From assembly GCF_900099775.1 (NCBI RefSeq), contig NZ_FMTM01000002.1, positions 682,001 through 746,000 of the forward strand: a DNA stretch of 64,000 nt, given 5' to 3'. Positions 8,811 to 17,802 of the stretch are shown piece after piece; position 1 is the first letter of the stretch, and each line of letters opens with the position of its first letter. A program made the translations under genes and the position numbers. This DNA comes from Rhizobium mongolense subsp. loessense. GTDB taxonomy: Bacteria; Pseudomonadota; Alphaproteobacteria; Rhizobiales; Rhizobiaceae. The notes under the pieces are model-generated. The model worked only from the letters and a program-made list of their open reading frames with translations. It did not search any database and was not told the origin of the DNA.

Positions 8811-9110
8811 ATGACCCATATCCTTCCGCCGGTCCATCCGGGCGAAATCCTCCGCGAGGAGTACCTACTTCCTCTGAACATGAGCGCCGGTGCACTGGCG
8901 AAAAAGCTCAATGTTCCTCGCACCCGTATCGAACGTATAGCGGCGGAGCAAACACCGATAACCACGGATACCGCTCTGCGCCTCGCCAAGTATTTCCGCA
9001 CAACGCCGGAATTTTGGATGAACATGCAAACCAGCTTCAACCTTAAGACAGAGGAAATAGCGCTTCATGGCGAACTGGAGTTGATCCCGGAAATCGATAG
9101 AGCAGCATAG
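8811..9110 (+). CDS. higA: HigA-type antitoxin
   Basis: The 99-residue protein has the Xre-like helix-turn-helix of HigA/VapI (HPGEILREEYLLPL, then AGALAKKLNVPRTRIERI). The ATG at 8811 is preferred because GGAG lies seven bases upstream; a GTG at 8790 would add seven residues. It should neutralise HigB and bind the two GTATC-N7-GATAC sites upstream. Confidence 0.9.
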   Translation: MTHILPPVHPGEILREEYLLPLNMSAGALAKKLNVPRTRIERIAAEQTPITTDTALRLAKYFRTTPEFWMNMQTSFNLKTEEIALHGELELIPEIDRAA

Positions 9111-9362
9111 CCGGACGCCGCCCCGGTACGGCACATTCCAGTCGATACCTTATGCGATCTTCTTGGCCACATCACAGCAACAAGCGGTGCAGGGCTCGTG
9201 GGAGCACGATTCTGTCCGCCCCTGAGGCGACGTCCGCGCTTAAGTCTGTGAACGGCGGCATTGCGCCTCCGCTGCGGTCATTCGCGGTACAGATCGACGT
9301 TCCCGGAACCAGCCCTTCTTTTGGCGCAGGGAACAGATGAAAGGGCTCATCGAGGATAAGCG
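9111..9362. other. Intergenic spacer, nothing recognised
   Basis: No convincing coding frame, repeat or hairpin is seen between higA and the broken hydrolase gene. Confidence 0.5.
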
Positions 9363-10172
9363 TTATGGTCGGCTATCTAGAAATGACGAGAGGATTGCCT
9401 TGACGTCGGCCGGCCGTTCGACTGGGGCCATGTGCGTTTCTCCTTCGAGAACTGCTATTTTCACACGGGGATACAGGACTGACGGGCGGGAAAAGAACTG
9501 GTCCCGACTTCCGAGGACCACCAATACATCCGGTCCCTCAGCTTCAGGCTGATGATCCCCACCCCGGTACGCCAACATGGCGTCCAGATAGCGGCAGATG
9601 GTCGCGGGCGATGAAAGCCGACCTGTGATTTTCCGAGCATTGAGGCGGATACGCAGTTTCAGCAGAAAGTTGAATCAAGGGCGTCGAAAGACAGACGAGA
9701 ACTCTTGCAGCAACCGTGCAGATTGACCCGAGCGTGCAAGTTCGGCTTGCCGACGCAACCGATGTCTTCCTTCTGGTGAGAAGTCATATCCCCCGGCAAC
9801 GAGGGCTAGTCTCGAAACCCGATGTTGGAACCGTGAGGCGACGTTCGCGGCGACGACGGCTCCGTATGAAACGCCAACCAGTTGGCACCGCCCGCCAAAC
9901 TCGTTGTCGATGATGTCCGCGATATCGTCCGCGATGGAAGAGACGGAAACATCGCCTGGCTTGGGATCGTAACCGAGAAGGACGAAGCTTCTTCCATTGG
10001 GTAGAATCCGCCCCAGACGGCTTGCGTCCCTGCGCAGACGCGACGTCTCGGGACGCATCATGAATCCCTGGCCACCGTTGATGATGAGGATCGCGTCGAA
10101 CCCTTGTCCAACTCGGGCGAAGGGAAGGCGGTCTAGGAATTTTCCTGTTTTGATTTTATACATGCTGCTCAC
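9363..10172 (-). pseudogene. Alpha/beta hydrolase interrupted by one in-frame stop
   Basis: One reading frame covers the whole length but contains a single TGA at 9675-9677, after VFRRP. Both sides are good alpha/beta hydrolase sequence. Upstream lie the oxyanion region INGGQG and nucleophile elbow GVSYGA; downstream lie the acid loop LGSRDQFF and the histidine in GETHMAP. No frameshift is needed, so the gene was probably lost recently by one substitution, for example from CGA or TGG. Two shorter proteins could still be made, but neither would carry the full triad. Confidence 0.75.
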
Positions 10173-10219
10173 AGTCGGGATCGTCCGGCCGCTCCTGAAA
10201 TGAATTCGATGTGTTCGGG

Positions 10220-10774
10220 TTAGCGCGCGGCGAGCCGGCGGATAGCCGGTTCGAAGTTCACGGGAACTGGTTGCTCGACGCGTCGGTAGACCCGCCCGTC
10301 ACGCGTTCGGGTCATCAAACCGAGATCAATCAGCTCGCGTCGGAGAAGTGCGTGGTCTCCGAAAAGGTGCTTTCGATGAAGTAGGTCGTTGACGTCACGC
10401 TCGGACAAATCCATCGACGCGGGGATCTGCGACCAGAGAATCCAGAGAGCCAGTATCTGATCGGAGCGTTTTGATGGCCAGCGAAGCAAGATTCGGTCTA
10501 CATCGAAGCAACGGACAACCCGATCGACGAGTTTCTCTTCAACGTTCTCTGAAAAAGGAGGTGGCGCCTTTTCCTCGTCTAGGTGGCTGACATTTGATGA
10601 AGGATCCGTCGCAGCACGTAATGCCTGGAAGTTTCCATGCCCTGCAGCTTTCGCGACGATGTTGAGCATCTCAAGATGAGTAGGCAACCCCTGTTGCGCG
10701 GCCAACAGCGCTCGGAGGGATTTCGCAAATGTAGATGTATCGCTCACCTGGAGCGGAATAAGAATTCTGGACAT
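10220..10774 (-). CDS. DUF2087-like domain protein
   Basis: The 184-residue protein has two recognisable parts. Residues 10-55 hold a short helical segment (LPTHLEMLNIVAKAAGHGNFQALRA cut here for length) of a type also seen at the end of some glyoxalase-superfamily proteins. The C-terminal half has the winged pattern of DUF2087 (RDVNDLLHRKHLFGDHALLR, then RRELIDLGLMTRTRDGRVYR in part). It may bind nucleic acid, but no function is established from sequence. It lies just upstream, on the same strand, of the broken hydrolase. Confidence 0.7.
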   Translation of the reverse strand: MSRILIPLQVSDTSTFAKSLRALLAAQQGLPTHLEMLNIVAKAAGHGNFQALRAATDPSSNVSHLDEEKAPPPFSENVEEKLVDRVVRCFDVDRILLRWPSKRSDQILALWILWSQIPASMDLSERDVNDLLHRKHLFGDHALLRRELIDLGLMTRTRDGRVYRRVEQPVPVNFEPAIRRLAAR

Positions 10775-11172
10775 GACCTATCCTTCGGTCGCGCCGTTCC
10801 AAACGGATCATCGGTGATCGCCCTTCCGACATGGCACGGGATGGGTGTCCATATCTCGATATGAGCAGGTTTAGCTTGTTCCGAGGAACGGCGATGCCTG
10901 GGTGAACTGCGGACCCTGTCGGCCAGATATCACCAAGGACTGAAGGATTCAAGCGCGTAGGTACAGGCAGGGTCGGATCGATGGGCGTAGCGACGTCAAC
11001 ATCTCCGTTAAGGCTGATGCCGGCCCCAAAGCTGCTGTTCACCAGTCTCGGCATGTTCGACGGCTGCGCGCCCCCATATCGGGTCGTTATGGCACCGGTT
11101 TAGCCGTTCAGGCGGCTAGCGTTCCTGCAATAATCGAGTGCTTCCCATCCCATTCTCAATACTTTCAGGGCA
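10775..11172. other. Intergenic region, nothing supported
   Basis: About 400 bases hold only frames without recognisable domains or ribosome sites. No repeat or RNA structure stands out. Confidence 0.4.
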
Positions 11173-11682
11173 TCAGGTGAGTTGAGCGAGGATATCGTCG
11201 ACGACACTTGGGACGGTACCCGTTGTGTCGATATTGATGCCGATGGGAAGATATTCCCGGGTATGATGGTAGCGGAGTACCAGCGCCCGCTCGGCCGGCT
11301 CAAAGCCCGGCTCATTTGGCCGCCCATCCAATCGTCGGTTCAAGGTCTCAACGTCTATATCGAGCACGAAAACCTTGTCGAAAAGGTCCAGGAATTTGTG
11401 GAAATTGCGCGAGCCGCCACAGAAGAAGCTGACAGGATGGGTGGTGTCGGCAGCAATAGCGCGGACCTTGTCGACATGCCAGATCCAGTGGGCGTATCCC
11501 CAGACGATGCGGTCCGCTCCTTCGGGTGGTCCTGCGAGTGCCTGGCCCGTCTCGGGGTCGCCGACATAGGCCAAGGCGCGGTCACCATGGATGACATGGT
11601 AGCCCCGCCGCTCCAGTTCGGTAGCGACAGACGTTTTCCCAGTGCCGGAACCGCCTTCGATCAGATAGTTCTTGATTCCCAT
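11173..11682 (-). CDS. Small P-loop nucleotide kinase-like protein
   Basis: The 169-residue protein begins with a Walker A loop, EGGSGTGKTS (about residues 9-18), and has the lid-like region LNRRLDGRPNEPGF and a core DKVFVLDIDVET. This is the layout of small AAA/shikimate-kinase-like nucleoside or small-molecule kinases. The substrate is unknown. It appears to be a single gene with no obvious operon partner. Confidence 0.8.
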   Translation of the reverse strand: MGIKNYLIEGGSGTGKTSVATELERRGYHVIHGDRALAYVGDPETGQALAGPPEGADRIVWGYAHWIWHVDKVRAIAADTTHPVSFFCGGSRNFHKFLDLFDKVFVLDIDVETLNRRLDGRPNEPGFEPAERALVLRYHHTREYLPIGINIDTTGTVPSVVDDILAQLT

Positions 11683-11768
11683 AGGCGCCGCTTATCATGA
11701 CCTTCGATCTGGTGAGAAACACTCTACCTGGGAACGCTTCGCCAACGAAATGACGGCCCTCTCACCGC

Positions 11769-12143
11769 TCACATACGTTTTCCAAGCGGCCAATCTTTGA
11801 CCGAGGGCCGCACTTCTCGGCGCAAATGTTCTCGGTCTGAACAATTCGACCGAGCGGCTATGCGCCTCACATCGGCCGTAAATGCCGCCGTATCGTCTTC
11901 CGGAATGCAGACGTCGATCCAAGCTACGCTTTTGACGGCAACAATGCGCCAACACCAGTGATTGGGCACTCCCAAGTGCAAGGAGCGACGACCTAACCGG
12001 TAGCAGATGATTGCGAGAGGGCTGAAAAGCGCCCCCATTTCGGTCAGCCAGACCGCGTTGACAGTTATCTGGTAGCTGCCCTTCAGTTTCAGCGTCAGGG
12101 TGGTGATGATGGTTGAGAACGGTGTGCGCCATCGTCGAGTCAA
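11769..12143 (-). CDS. Possible small protein or gene remnant
   Basis: This frame gives up to 124 residues with a coherent central part (GSYQITVNAVWLTEMG, LGRRSLHLGVPNHWCW, then an acidic stretch). Composition looks protein-like, but I do not recognise the family, no convincing ribosome site is present, and overlapping frames on both strands are also open. It could be a truncated gene. The rest of 11683-12170 shows nothing else. Confidence 0.3.
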   Translation of the reverse strand: MTRRWRTPFSTIITTLTLKLKGSYQITVNAVWLTEMGALFSPLAIICYRLGRRSLHLGVPNHWCWRIVAVKSVAWIDVCIPEDDTAAFTADVRRIAARSNCSDREHLRREVRPSVKDWPLGKRM

Positions 12144-12170
12144 ATAGGGGAGGCGTATGTGCCAGGCCCG

Positions 12171-12212
12171 TTGACATACCTCGAACTTCGTTATTTATAC
12201 GTCGTATAAATA
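12171..12212 (+). promoter_or_regulatory. Promoter with overlapping TetR operator
   Basis: TTGACA (12171-12176) and TTTATA (12194-12199) are spaced by 17 bases. The -10 box lies within a perfect palindrome, TATTTATACG-T-CGTATAAATA by halves, at 12192-12212. The two-gene operon downstream ends with a TetR gene, so this is very probably its autoregulatory operator. Confidence 0.8.
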
Positions 12213-12224
12213 GTGGGATTTAGG

Positions 12225-12761
12225 ATGATCACCGGACACGTATTTATTGCAACAAGCCTCGATGGTTTTATCGCCCGTGAAGGCGGAGAAATCGATTGGC
12301 TGCTCAAGCACGATCAAGCTGGCGAGGATCATGGCTATGACGACTTCATAAGAGATATCGACGTTATCGTAATGGGGCGGGGCACTTACGAAGCGGTTCG
12401 AAGCATGGGAGACTGGTTCTATACCCGCCCGGTACTTGTTTTGTCCGAACAGCTTGCGCAACAAGAGGTGCCCTCCGAGCTCTACGGAAAGGTGCGCTTT
12501 TCGGACAAGACCCCTGAAGAAGCGATGGCGATGCTTCAATCCGAGGGCGCGAGACGCGCCTATGTGGACGGCGGGCGCATCATTCAATCCTTCCTCCAGC
12601 TCGACATGATTAGTGACATGGTGATTACGAGGGTGCCAATCTTGCTCGGTACTGGCCGCCCTCTTTTTGGGGGTGGTCAGCGCGATGTGGCGCTTGCGCA
12701 CAAAGGGACAAGGTCTTTTCCATCTGGATTGGTCCAATCCAATTATGAAGTCATCAAATGA
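12225..12761 (+). CDS. Dihydrofolate reductase family (RibD C-terminal-like) protein
   Basis: The 178-residue protein has the reductase fold shared by DHFR and the RibD C-terminal domain: start MITGHVFIATSLDGFIA, VIVMGRGTYE in the middle, and YVDGGRIIQSFL near the end. Such stand-alone proteins are presumed NADPH-dependent reductases of unclear substrate. The ATG at 12225 follows GGGA; a GTG at 12213 lies inside the operator flank and is less likely. It overlaps the TetR gene by four bases. Confidence 0.88.
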   Translation: MITGHVFIATSLDGFIAREGGEIDWLLKHDQAGEDHGYDDFIRDIDVIVMGRGTYEAVRSMGDWFYTRPVLVLSEQLAQQEVPSELYGKVRFSDKTPEEAMAMLQSEGARRAYVDGGRIIQSFLQLDMISDMVITRVPILLGTGRPLFGGGQRDVALAHKGTRSFPSGLVQSNYEVIK

Positions 12762-13354
12762 CCGCAAGAGGGCGAGGTCGGCCACCAGCCGACGGAAAGA
12801 TCGTTTCGCCGGAGAGCATTCTGTCTGAGGCTTTGGGGATACTCAGGGCCGATGGTCTCGACGGTTTGACAATGCGCGCTTTGGCAACGCGTGTCGGCAT
12901 CAATCCCATGACGATCTATCACCACTTCAAGGATCGGGATGGGCTGATCAAGGCGCTGGCGGAGAAGGTATACGCGGACGTCTCGGCGCCTGAAGTGGGC
13001 GATATACTCGCACGAGCCCGCAGTCTCCTTGCAGCCTATTACGCTAAGGTAGTCCTCTACCCTGCCTTGACCCTGGCAATCTTTGCCCGGCCAGCCATAT
13101 TTCCTGATCACGCCAAGAGGATAACCCATGAGCTGACCAGCCTTTTGAGCGAACGCACCTACTCATCAGAGCATTCGTTGCGTTGGACGCATATACTTGT
13201 CGACTACACGCATGGTGCCGCCCTTGCTGTGGCTATCCAGAATCGAAGCATCGGGCACCAATCCTCGAATGAAGCAATGCTCTCAGACTTTGAAAGCGGA
13301 GTTGCCGCCCTACTGGAAGCATTTTGGCACTCTCTCGATCACCGGAGCGCCTAG
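12758..13354 (+). CDS. TetR-family regulator
   Basis: The 198-residue protein has an N-terminal TetR helix-turn-helix (TMRALATRVGINPMTIYHHF, about residues 37-56) and an alpha-helical ligand domain resembling the TetR C-terminal type. Its ATG overlaps the stop of the preceding reductase gene (ATGA). It probably represses both genes through the palindrome at 12192-12212. The inducer is unknown. Confidence 0.93.
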   Translation: MTARGRGRPPADGKIVSPESILSEALGILRADGLDGLTMRALATRVGINPMTIYHHFKDRDGLIKALAEKVYADVSAPEVGDILARARSLLAAYYAKVVLYPALTLAIFARPAIFPDHAKRITHELTSLLSERTYSSEHSLRWTHILVDYTHGAALAVAIQNRSIGHQSSNEAMLSDFESGVAALLEAFWHSLDHRSA

Positions 13355-13697
13355 TCTACTTTCTAAGGGCCTCAGGGTCGCGAGTTGCCTCCCTCCGATC
13401 CGTTGATGAATTGCCGCTACCGCAGTTTGGATCTTGAAAGTGGACGGATCGCACCCCGCCCAAATTGAGACGCTCGGGTCACACTGGCGAAGTATCCGCT
13501 CCTGACGCTCCCTGGGCGTTCAGATCATGGGTAGTAACGCAAACACTCCACTCGACGGCCGGAAGCCGGCATCCCGGATGACCGCCGCCGCAGGCTTATA
13601 TCCGCGCGCATTCTACTATAGCATTCTAGGGCACCTCGCCCTGAAGTTCAGCCTCGTGTCTCAAACCTTGGACGCCGCCTCCTCAAGGATCGTGGCG
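13355..13697. other. Intergenic region, nothing supported
   Basis: The space lies between the convergent TetR and cupin genes. No coding frame, hairpin with T run, or repeat is convincing. Confidence 0.4.
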
Positions 13698-14117
13698 TCA
13701 ATTTGACTTCGTGCTGTGTTCCGCGTCGATCGCGCGGGTCTCACCAGTCGCCATCATGGTCCTGGTCGCGTCGATGGAAGCGTAGACCCAGAAAATTCGC
13801 ATTGGTTCGCTGTCGGACGCGTTGATAAAGCGGTGCGGAACGTTGGCGGGAATCCAGGTCGTGTCATTGGTGTCGAGAGGGTGACGCACGCCGTCGATCT
13901 CCGCTATCGCCGTCCCCTCGATGACCATGACGCTCTCTTCGCAGTTGTGCTTGTGCAGTCCGATGGATGCGCCAGGATCGAACGCCGTGATACCGTTGAT
14001 CATGCTTATCGAACCGCACTTGCGGGTGACAAGCGGTGTCGTTCGAGCGCCCCCGCCGCGATCATTGGTTTTCAGTTCTTTCGGTCGCAAGATTGCGGGT
14101 TTGGGTGATGCGGTCAT
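13698..14117 (-). CDS. Cupin-domain protein
   Basis: The 139-residue single-domain cupin carries motif 1 (GLHKHNCEESVMVIEG, metal ligands H, H, E) and motif 2 (PANVPHRFIN). It may be a metal-dependent isomerase, dioxygenase or sugar-acid binding protein. It is the last gene of the long minus-strand catabolic operon, nine bases after the dehydrogenase, with a good GGAGG ribosome site. A role in isomerising a pathway intermediate is inferred only from position. Confidence 0.85.
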   Translation of the reverse strand: MTASPKPAILRPKELKTNDRGGGARTTPLVTRKCGSISMINGITAFDPGASIGLHKHNCEESVMVIEGTAIAEIDGVRHPLDTNDTTWIPANVPHRFINASDSEPMRIFWVYASIDATRTMMATGETRAIDAEHSTKSN

Positions 14118-14126
14118 GATCGCCTC

Positions 14127-15506
14127 CTACTTCGTGGCCTTTGCCGGGCCGATCCACACAGTCTTGATATTCACGAACTCGCGGATGCCGTAGACGCCGA
14201 GTTCGCGGCCGTAACCTGACCGCTTGATGCCGCCGAACGGATATCTCGGATCGGACGCCGTCATGCCGTTGATGAACACGGCTCCCGCCTCGATATCTCT
14301 CGCGAGCCGCTTGCCGCGCTCGACATCCCGGGTCCATAGCGCCGAGCCAAGACCGAATTCAGTATCGTTAGCGAGGGCGATGGCATGTTCGGCATCTCGC
14401 GCACGAATGACGGCCGCGACCGGTCCAAAGGTCTCCTCGCGGAAGGCCGTCATCTCAGGTGTTACATCGTCGAGGACCGTCGGCGGATAATAGAAACCAT
14501 CCAGGTCCAGCGGCTTGCCGCCAGCCTTGAGCGTAGCGCCGCTGGCGATCGTGCGCTCGACCTGGTTATGCAGCGTGCTGAGCAGGTTCTTGCGCGCCAT
14601 CGGTCCGATGTTGGTGTCGCGCTCCATTGGGTCGCCGATCTTCAGGGCTGCGACGCCCTCGCAGAACAGTTCGACGAAGCGGTCGGCGACCACCTCCTCG
14701 ACGATGAACCGCTTGGCGTTCACACAGGATTGGCCGACATTGATGTATCGGGCCTTCACGGCCACCTTCGCCGCCTCTTCGAGGTCCGCGTCGGCAAGCA
14801 CGATGAAGGGGTCGGAGCCACCAAGTTCAAGGACCTGCTTTTTGAGCGCCTTGCCCGACTGGCTGGCTACGATTGCGCCGACTTCCGTCGATCCGGTCAA
14901 AGTAACCGCTGCGATGCGGTCATCTTCGATGATCGCCGCGACCTTCGACGGCTCGATCAGCAGCGTGGAGAAGAGGCCTTCCGGGCAACCTGCTTCCCGC
15001 ATGATCTCTTCAATCGCGAGTGCGCATTCCGGTACGTTATTGGCATGCTTTAGGATCGCGCCATTTCCGGCAGCAAAGGCTGGAGCGGCGAAACGGAAGA
15101 ACTGCCAGAACGGGTAGTTCCAGGGCATTATCGCTAGGACCACACCAAGCGGATCAAAGGCGACGACGCTCTCGGTCGCGTTGGAGGGCACCACTTCGTC
15201 CGCAAGATACTCCGGAGCGTGCTCGGCATAGAAGTCGCAATTGTAGGCGCACTTCTCGATCTCCGCTTCAGCCTCAGCGATGGGCTTGCCCATCTCACGA
15301 GTTACCATCGCGGCATACTTTGCCTTCCCCGACCGCAGCGACTTGGCCATGCTGACGAGAAGTCCGACCCGCTCCTCGATCGGAACTCTCCGCCAGCGCT
15401 TTTGTGCGGATGCCGCCGACGCCAGGGCGCGGTCGATATAGGCGTCGTCATGGAGTTCGTATGTCGCGATCTGGTCGCCGTTGGCTGGATTTATCGAAGT
15501 GATCAT
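14127..15506 (-). CDS. NAD(P)-dependent semialdehyde dehydrogenase
   Basis: The 459-residue ALDH-superfamily enzyme matches the short succinate-semialdehyde dehydrogenase class (Sad/GabD-like). Visible are MPWNYPFWQF in the cofactor region, the catalytic glutamate in LELGGSDPF, the catalytic cysteine in GQSCVNAKR and EETFGPV near the end. It would oxidise an aldehyde or semialdehyde intermediate to an acid. It lies between the AbrB-type membrane protein and the cupin, all in one transcript direction. Confidence 0.92.
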   Translation of the reverse strand: MITSINPANGDQIATYELHDDAYIDRALASAASAQKRWRRVPIEERVGLLVSMAKSLRSGKAKYAAMVTREMGKPIAEAEAEIEKCAYNCDFYAEHAPEYLADEVVPSNATESVVAFDPLGVVLAIMPWNYPFWQFFRFAAPAFAAGNGAILKHANNVPECALAIEEIMREAGCPEGLFSTLLIEPSKVAAIIEDDRIAAVTLTGSTEVGAIVASQSGKALKKQVLELGGSDPFIVLADADLEEAAKVAVKARYINVGQSCVNAKRFIVEEVVADRFVELFCEGVAALKIGDPMERDTNIGPMARKNLLSTLHNQVERTIASGATLKAGGKPLDLDGFYYPPTVLDDVTPEMTAFREETFGPVAAVIRARDAEHAIALANDTEFGLGSALWTRDVERGKRLARDIEAGAVFINGMTASDPRYPFGGIKRSGYGRELGVYGIREFVNIKTVWIGPAKATK

Positions 15507-15539
15507 CTGGTTTCCGTTCGCGTGAATGTCAGGGCGGTC

Positions 15540-16655
15540 TCAAGGCTTGGGCGAATTTCGAGGTCGGATGAGCTTGAATGCTGCCGTCGCTCCGGCGACC
15601 ACCAGCAGGACTCGCGCCACGTGGTGGAGGATGACGAAGGGAATCTCGACATGGAGCGACAGGGCCATAAGGCTCATCTCGGCCAACCCGCCTGGAGAAT
15701 AGGCCAGGACCAGAGCCTCGAAAGTCATGTCGGAAATCAGGGACACCAGGAAGGCCGCCGCGACGGTGATCGAGAGCAACTGTGCAGTAGACCCCACGGA
15801 CAAGGCAAAGACTTTGATTACGGTCCTCGGATTGGCTTTCGCGAACCGCGCACCCACGGCCGCTCCGATGACGATCTGGGCGACACAGAGAATGACGGTC
15901 GGCACGGTGAAATCCGTCACGCCGAAGTAGTGAAGCAATCCGCTGACACTTATCGGCCCGAGCAGATAGCGCGCAGGGAACCGGGCGAAGGTGCCTAGAA
16001 CCACGCCCGCCACAAGAGCCATTGCGAACCAAAGGATGTCGAGAAGGCTTAGGCTGTCGAGCCCGACCCAGTTCCCAACACCTCGACCGACGGCTTGCCC
16101 GGTAATCGCTTGGAAGATGAATGGAAGACTCATCACGACGAGAAAGATGCGCGCTGAATGGACCAGGGCCATCATACGCTCGTCGCCTCCGCGCTCGGTG
16201 CCCAGCATCACCATCTCGACGAGACCACCCGGCATGCCCGCGAAGTAAGCAGTCGTGTGGTCGAAGCCCGCGAACTTCCGGAAGTAGAGATAGGAAGCGC
16301 CGCCAGCGGTGATCAGAAAGAGGACGAGCCCGACCAGCGGGATAAGCCACTCGTCGATATGGCTGAAAAGGCCCTGGTGGAACGACGATCCGAGAATAGT
16401 CCCGATCACCGCCGTCATTGGCGGCCTCGCGAAGCCGGGAACGGAAATCGGCGCGCGCGCGATCGCCGCGACCGATGTCACGAACATCGAGCCCAGCAGC
16501 CATGGCAACGGCATGTGGAGCTCCCAAAACGCGAATGCACCAAGCGTGCCGAGCCCCAATGTCGTGGCGAAAGCCACGGTGGTCCTGACAGCGAAGCGCC
16601 GTTCCGCAACTTCATCGACCGAACTCTCGTCATCTATTGAGGGGCGTTTCAACAC
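15540..16655 (-). CDS. AbrB-family membrane protein, putative transporter
   Basis: The protein is about 371 residues with ten or so hydrophobic helices in two duplicated halves, each with a YF/YSPGG(L)xEM element (FAGMPGGLVEMVML and YSPGGLAEMSLM). This duplication is typical of the bacterial AbrB/ammonia-monooxygenase-named membrane family, often found beside organic-acid genes. The start is uncertain: GTG at 16655 lies just after the upstream stop and gives the usual length, while the frame remains open to 16856. It may import or export an acid of this pathway. Confidence 0.8.
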   Translation of the reverse strand: MLKRPSIDDESSVDEVAERRFAVRTTVAFATTLGLGTLGAFAFWELHMPLPWLLGSMFVTSVAAIARAPISVPGFARPPMTAVIGTILGSSFHQGLFSHIDEWLIPLVGLVLFLITAGGASYLYFRKFAGFDHTTAYFAGMPGGLVEMVMLGTERGGDERMMALVHSARIFLVVMSLPFIFQAITGQAVGRGVGNWVGLDSLSLLDILWFAMALVAGVVLGTFARFPARYLLGPISVSGLLHYFGVTDFTVPTVILCVAQIVIGAAVGARFAKANPRTVIKVFALSVGSTAQLLSITVAAAFLVSLISDMTFEALVLAYSPGGLAEMSLMALSLHVEIPFVILHHVARVLLVVAGATAAFKLIRPRNSPKP

Positions 16656-16677
16656 GTCGTAGATCCCGTCGAGGGCG

Positions 16678-17154
16678 CTACCCTCTGTAGTCGTCCTTCG
16701 ACACGAGCAGGCCGTCGTGGTCCGCATAGGCGTACTCACCGGGCACGAACTCCACACCTCCAAAACTGACTTTCTCACCGGTCCGCCCCGCGCCGTCTTT
16801 TGAAGACTTCTTAGGCGTCGTGGCAAGGCAGAAGACTCCGACCTCCATCTGGTCAATGTCGGCGCTGTCGCGGACCGAGCCGTTGATGACGATGCCCGCC
16901 CACCCGTTATCCTTGAGGATCAGCGCGATCTGGTCGCCCAGTAGAGCGAAGCGCGTGGACCCACCACCATCGACGACCATGACCCGGCCCTCGCCAGGCT
17001 TCTGCAGCTCGGCTTTGAGAAGCGCGTTGTCCTCGAAGCACTTGACTGTGTGGATGGGGCCGCTGAACAGCCGCTTGCGGCCGAATTTGATGAATGGCAG
17101 ATCGCAGAAGCGGACATCTTCGCCATGCGCATCCACGAGGTCGGCAGTCTTCAT
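16678..17154 (-). CDS. RraA-fold protein, putative hydroxy-oxoglutarate-type aldolase
   Basis: The 158-residue protein has the RraA core: VVDGGGSTRFALLGDQIA, then NGWAGIVINGSVRD with the conserved arginine and aspartate. The family includes RNase E inhibitors and class II aldolases that split 4-hydroxy-4-methyl-2-oxoglutarate or 4-carboxy-4-hydroxy-2-oxoadipate. Its position between OtnC and a transporter in a catabolic operon favours an aldolase or decarboxylase role. Confidence 0.85.
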   Translation of the reverse strand: MKTADLVDAHGEDVRFCDLPFIKFGRKRLFSGPIHTVKCFEDNALLKAELQKPGEGRVMVVDGGGSTRFALLGDQIALILKDNGWAGIVINGSVRDSADIDQMEVGVFCLATTPKKSSKDGAGRTGEKVSFGGVEFVPGEYAYADHDGLLVSKDDYRG

Positions 17155-17163
17155 GTTCAGTCC

Positions 17164-17802
17164 TCAATATCCCGAGAAAACGGTCCGGAGTTCTTGGACC
17201 TGGTTAGGTGTCAAAAGCCGTGTTTTCGCCGTCCGCAGCATGACGAGGAGCTTCGCGGTCTCCTCAAGTTCCTCTGCCGCATAAACCGCCGACGTGATGT
17301 CTTTCGCGGAGACGACCGGTCCGTGGTTGGCGAGCAGGATCGCCGCATAGCGGCCGCCGAGGTCACGGATCATTTCCCCCATCTTCTCGTCGCCAGGCCG
17401 GACATAGGGCAGAAGCTTCACCTCGCCGACGCGCATGACGACGTACGGGGTGAGCGGAGGGATGCAATCGTCGGGATTCGTGTCCTCCAGGCACGACAAA
17501 GCCGTGGCGAAGGTCGAATGGAGATGGACCACCGCTCCCGTCTGGGGACGCGTTTCGTAGAATGCTCGGTGCAGGAAAACCTCCTTGGAAGGCTTGTCGC
17601 CGGAGACGTGTCGGCCATCATAGTCGAGCTTCGAAATCTTCGCCGGATCGAGGAAGCCCCAGCAGGAATTCGTCGGAGTCATCAGGATGCCGTCGTCGAC
17701 GGCGGCGCTGATGTTCCCAGCGGACCCAACCGAATAGCCGCGGTCGTAAAGCGACTTCGAAAGTCGGACGATGTCCTCGCGGATTCGGCTCTCGTCCGTC
17801 AT
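17164..17802 (-). CDS. otnC: 3-oxo-tetronate 4-phosphate decarboxylase, class II aldolase fold
   Basis: The 212-residue class II aldolase/adducin-domain protein has NISA in the substrate loop, the zinc ligands of HLHSTFATALSC and the later NHGPVV histidine. It follows OtnK with a four-base overlap, the standard otnKC pairing. Together they are known to turn 3-oxo-tetronate into its 4-phosphate and then dihydroxyacetone phosphate plus CO2. The gene-specific name rests on this pairing; other aldolases share the fold. Confidence 0.88.
   Translation of the reverse strand: MTDESRIREDIVRLSKSLYDRGYSVGSAGNISAAVDDGILMTPTNSCWGFLDPAKISKLDYDGRHVSGDKPSKEVFLHRAFYETRPQTGAVVHLHSTFATALSCLEDTNPDDCIPPLTPYVVMRVGEVKLLPYVRPGDEKMGEMIRDLGGRYAAILLANHGPVVSAKDITSAVYAAEELEETAKLLVMLRTAKTRLLTPNQVQELRTVFSGY

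Noticed and set aside
10671..11054. Minus-strand frame of 127 residues
   Set aside because: No domain, no ribosome site, and it overlaps the start of the DUF2087-like gene.
16678..17154. RNase E inhibitor RraA
   Set aside because: The fold matches, but the gene lies inside a catabolic operon, so an aldolase role is favoured.
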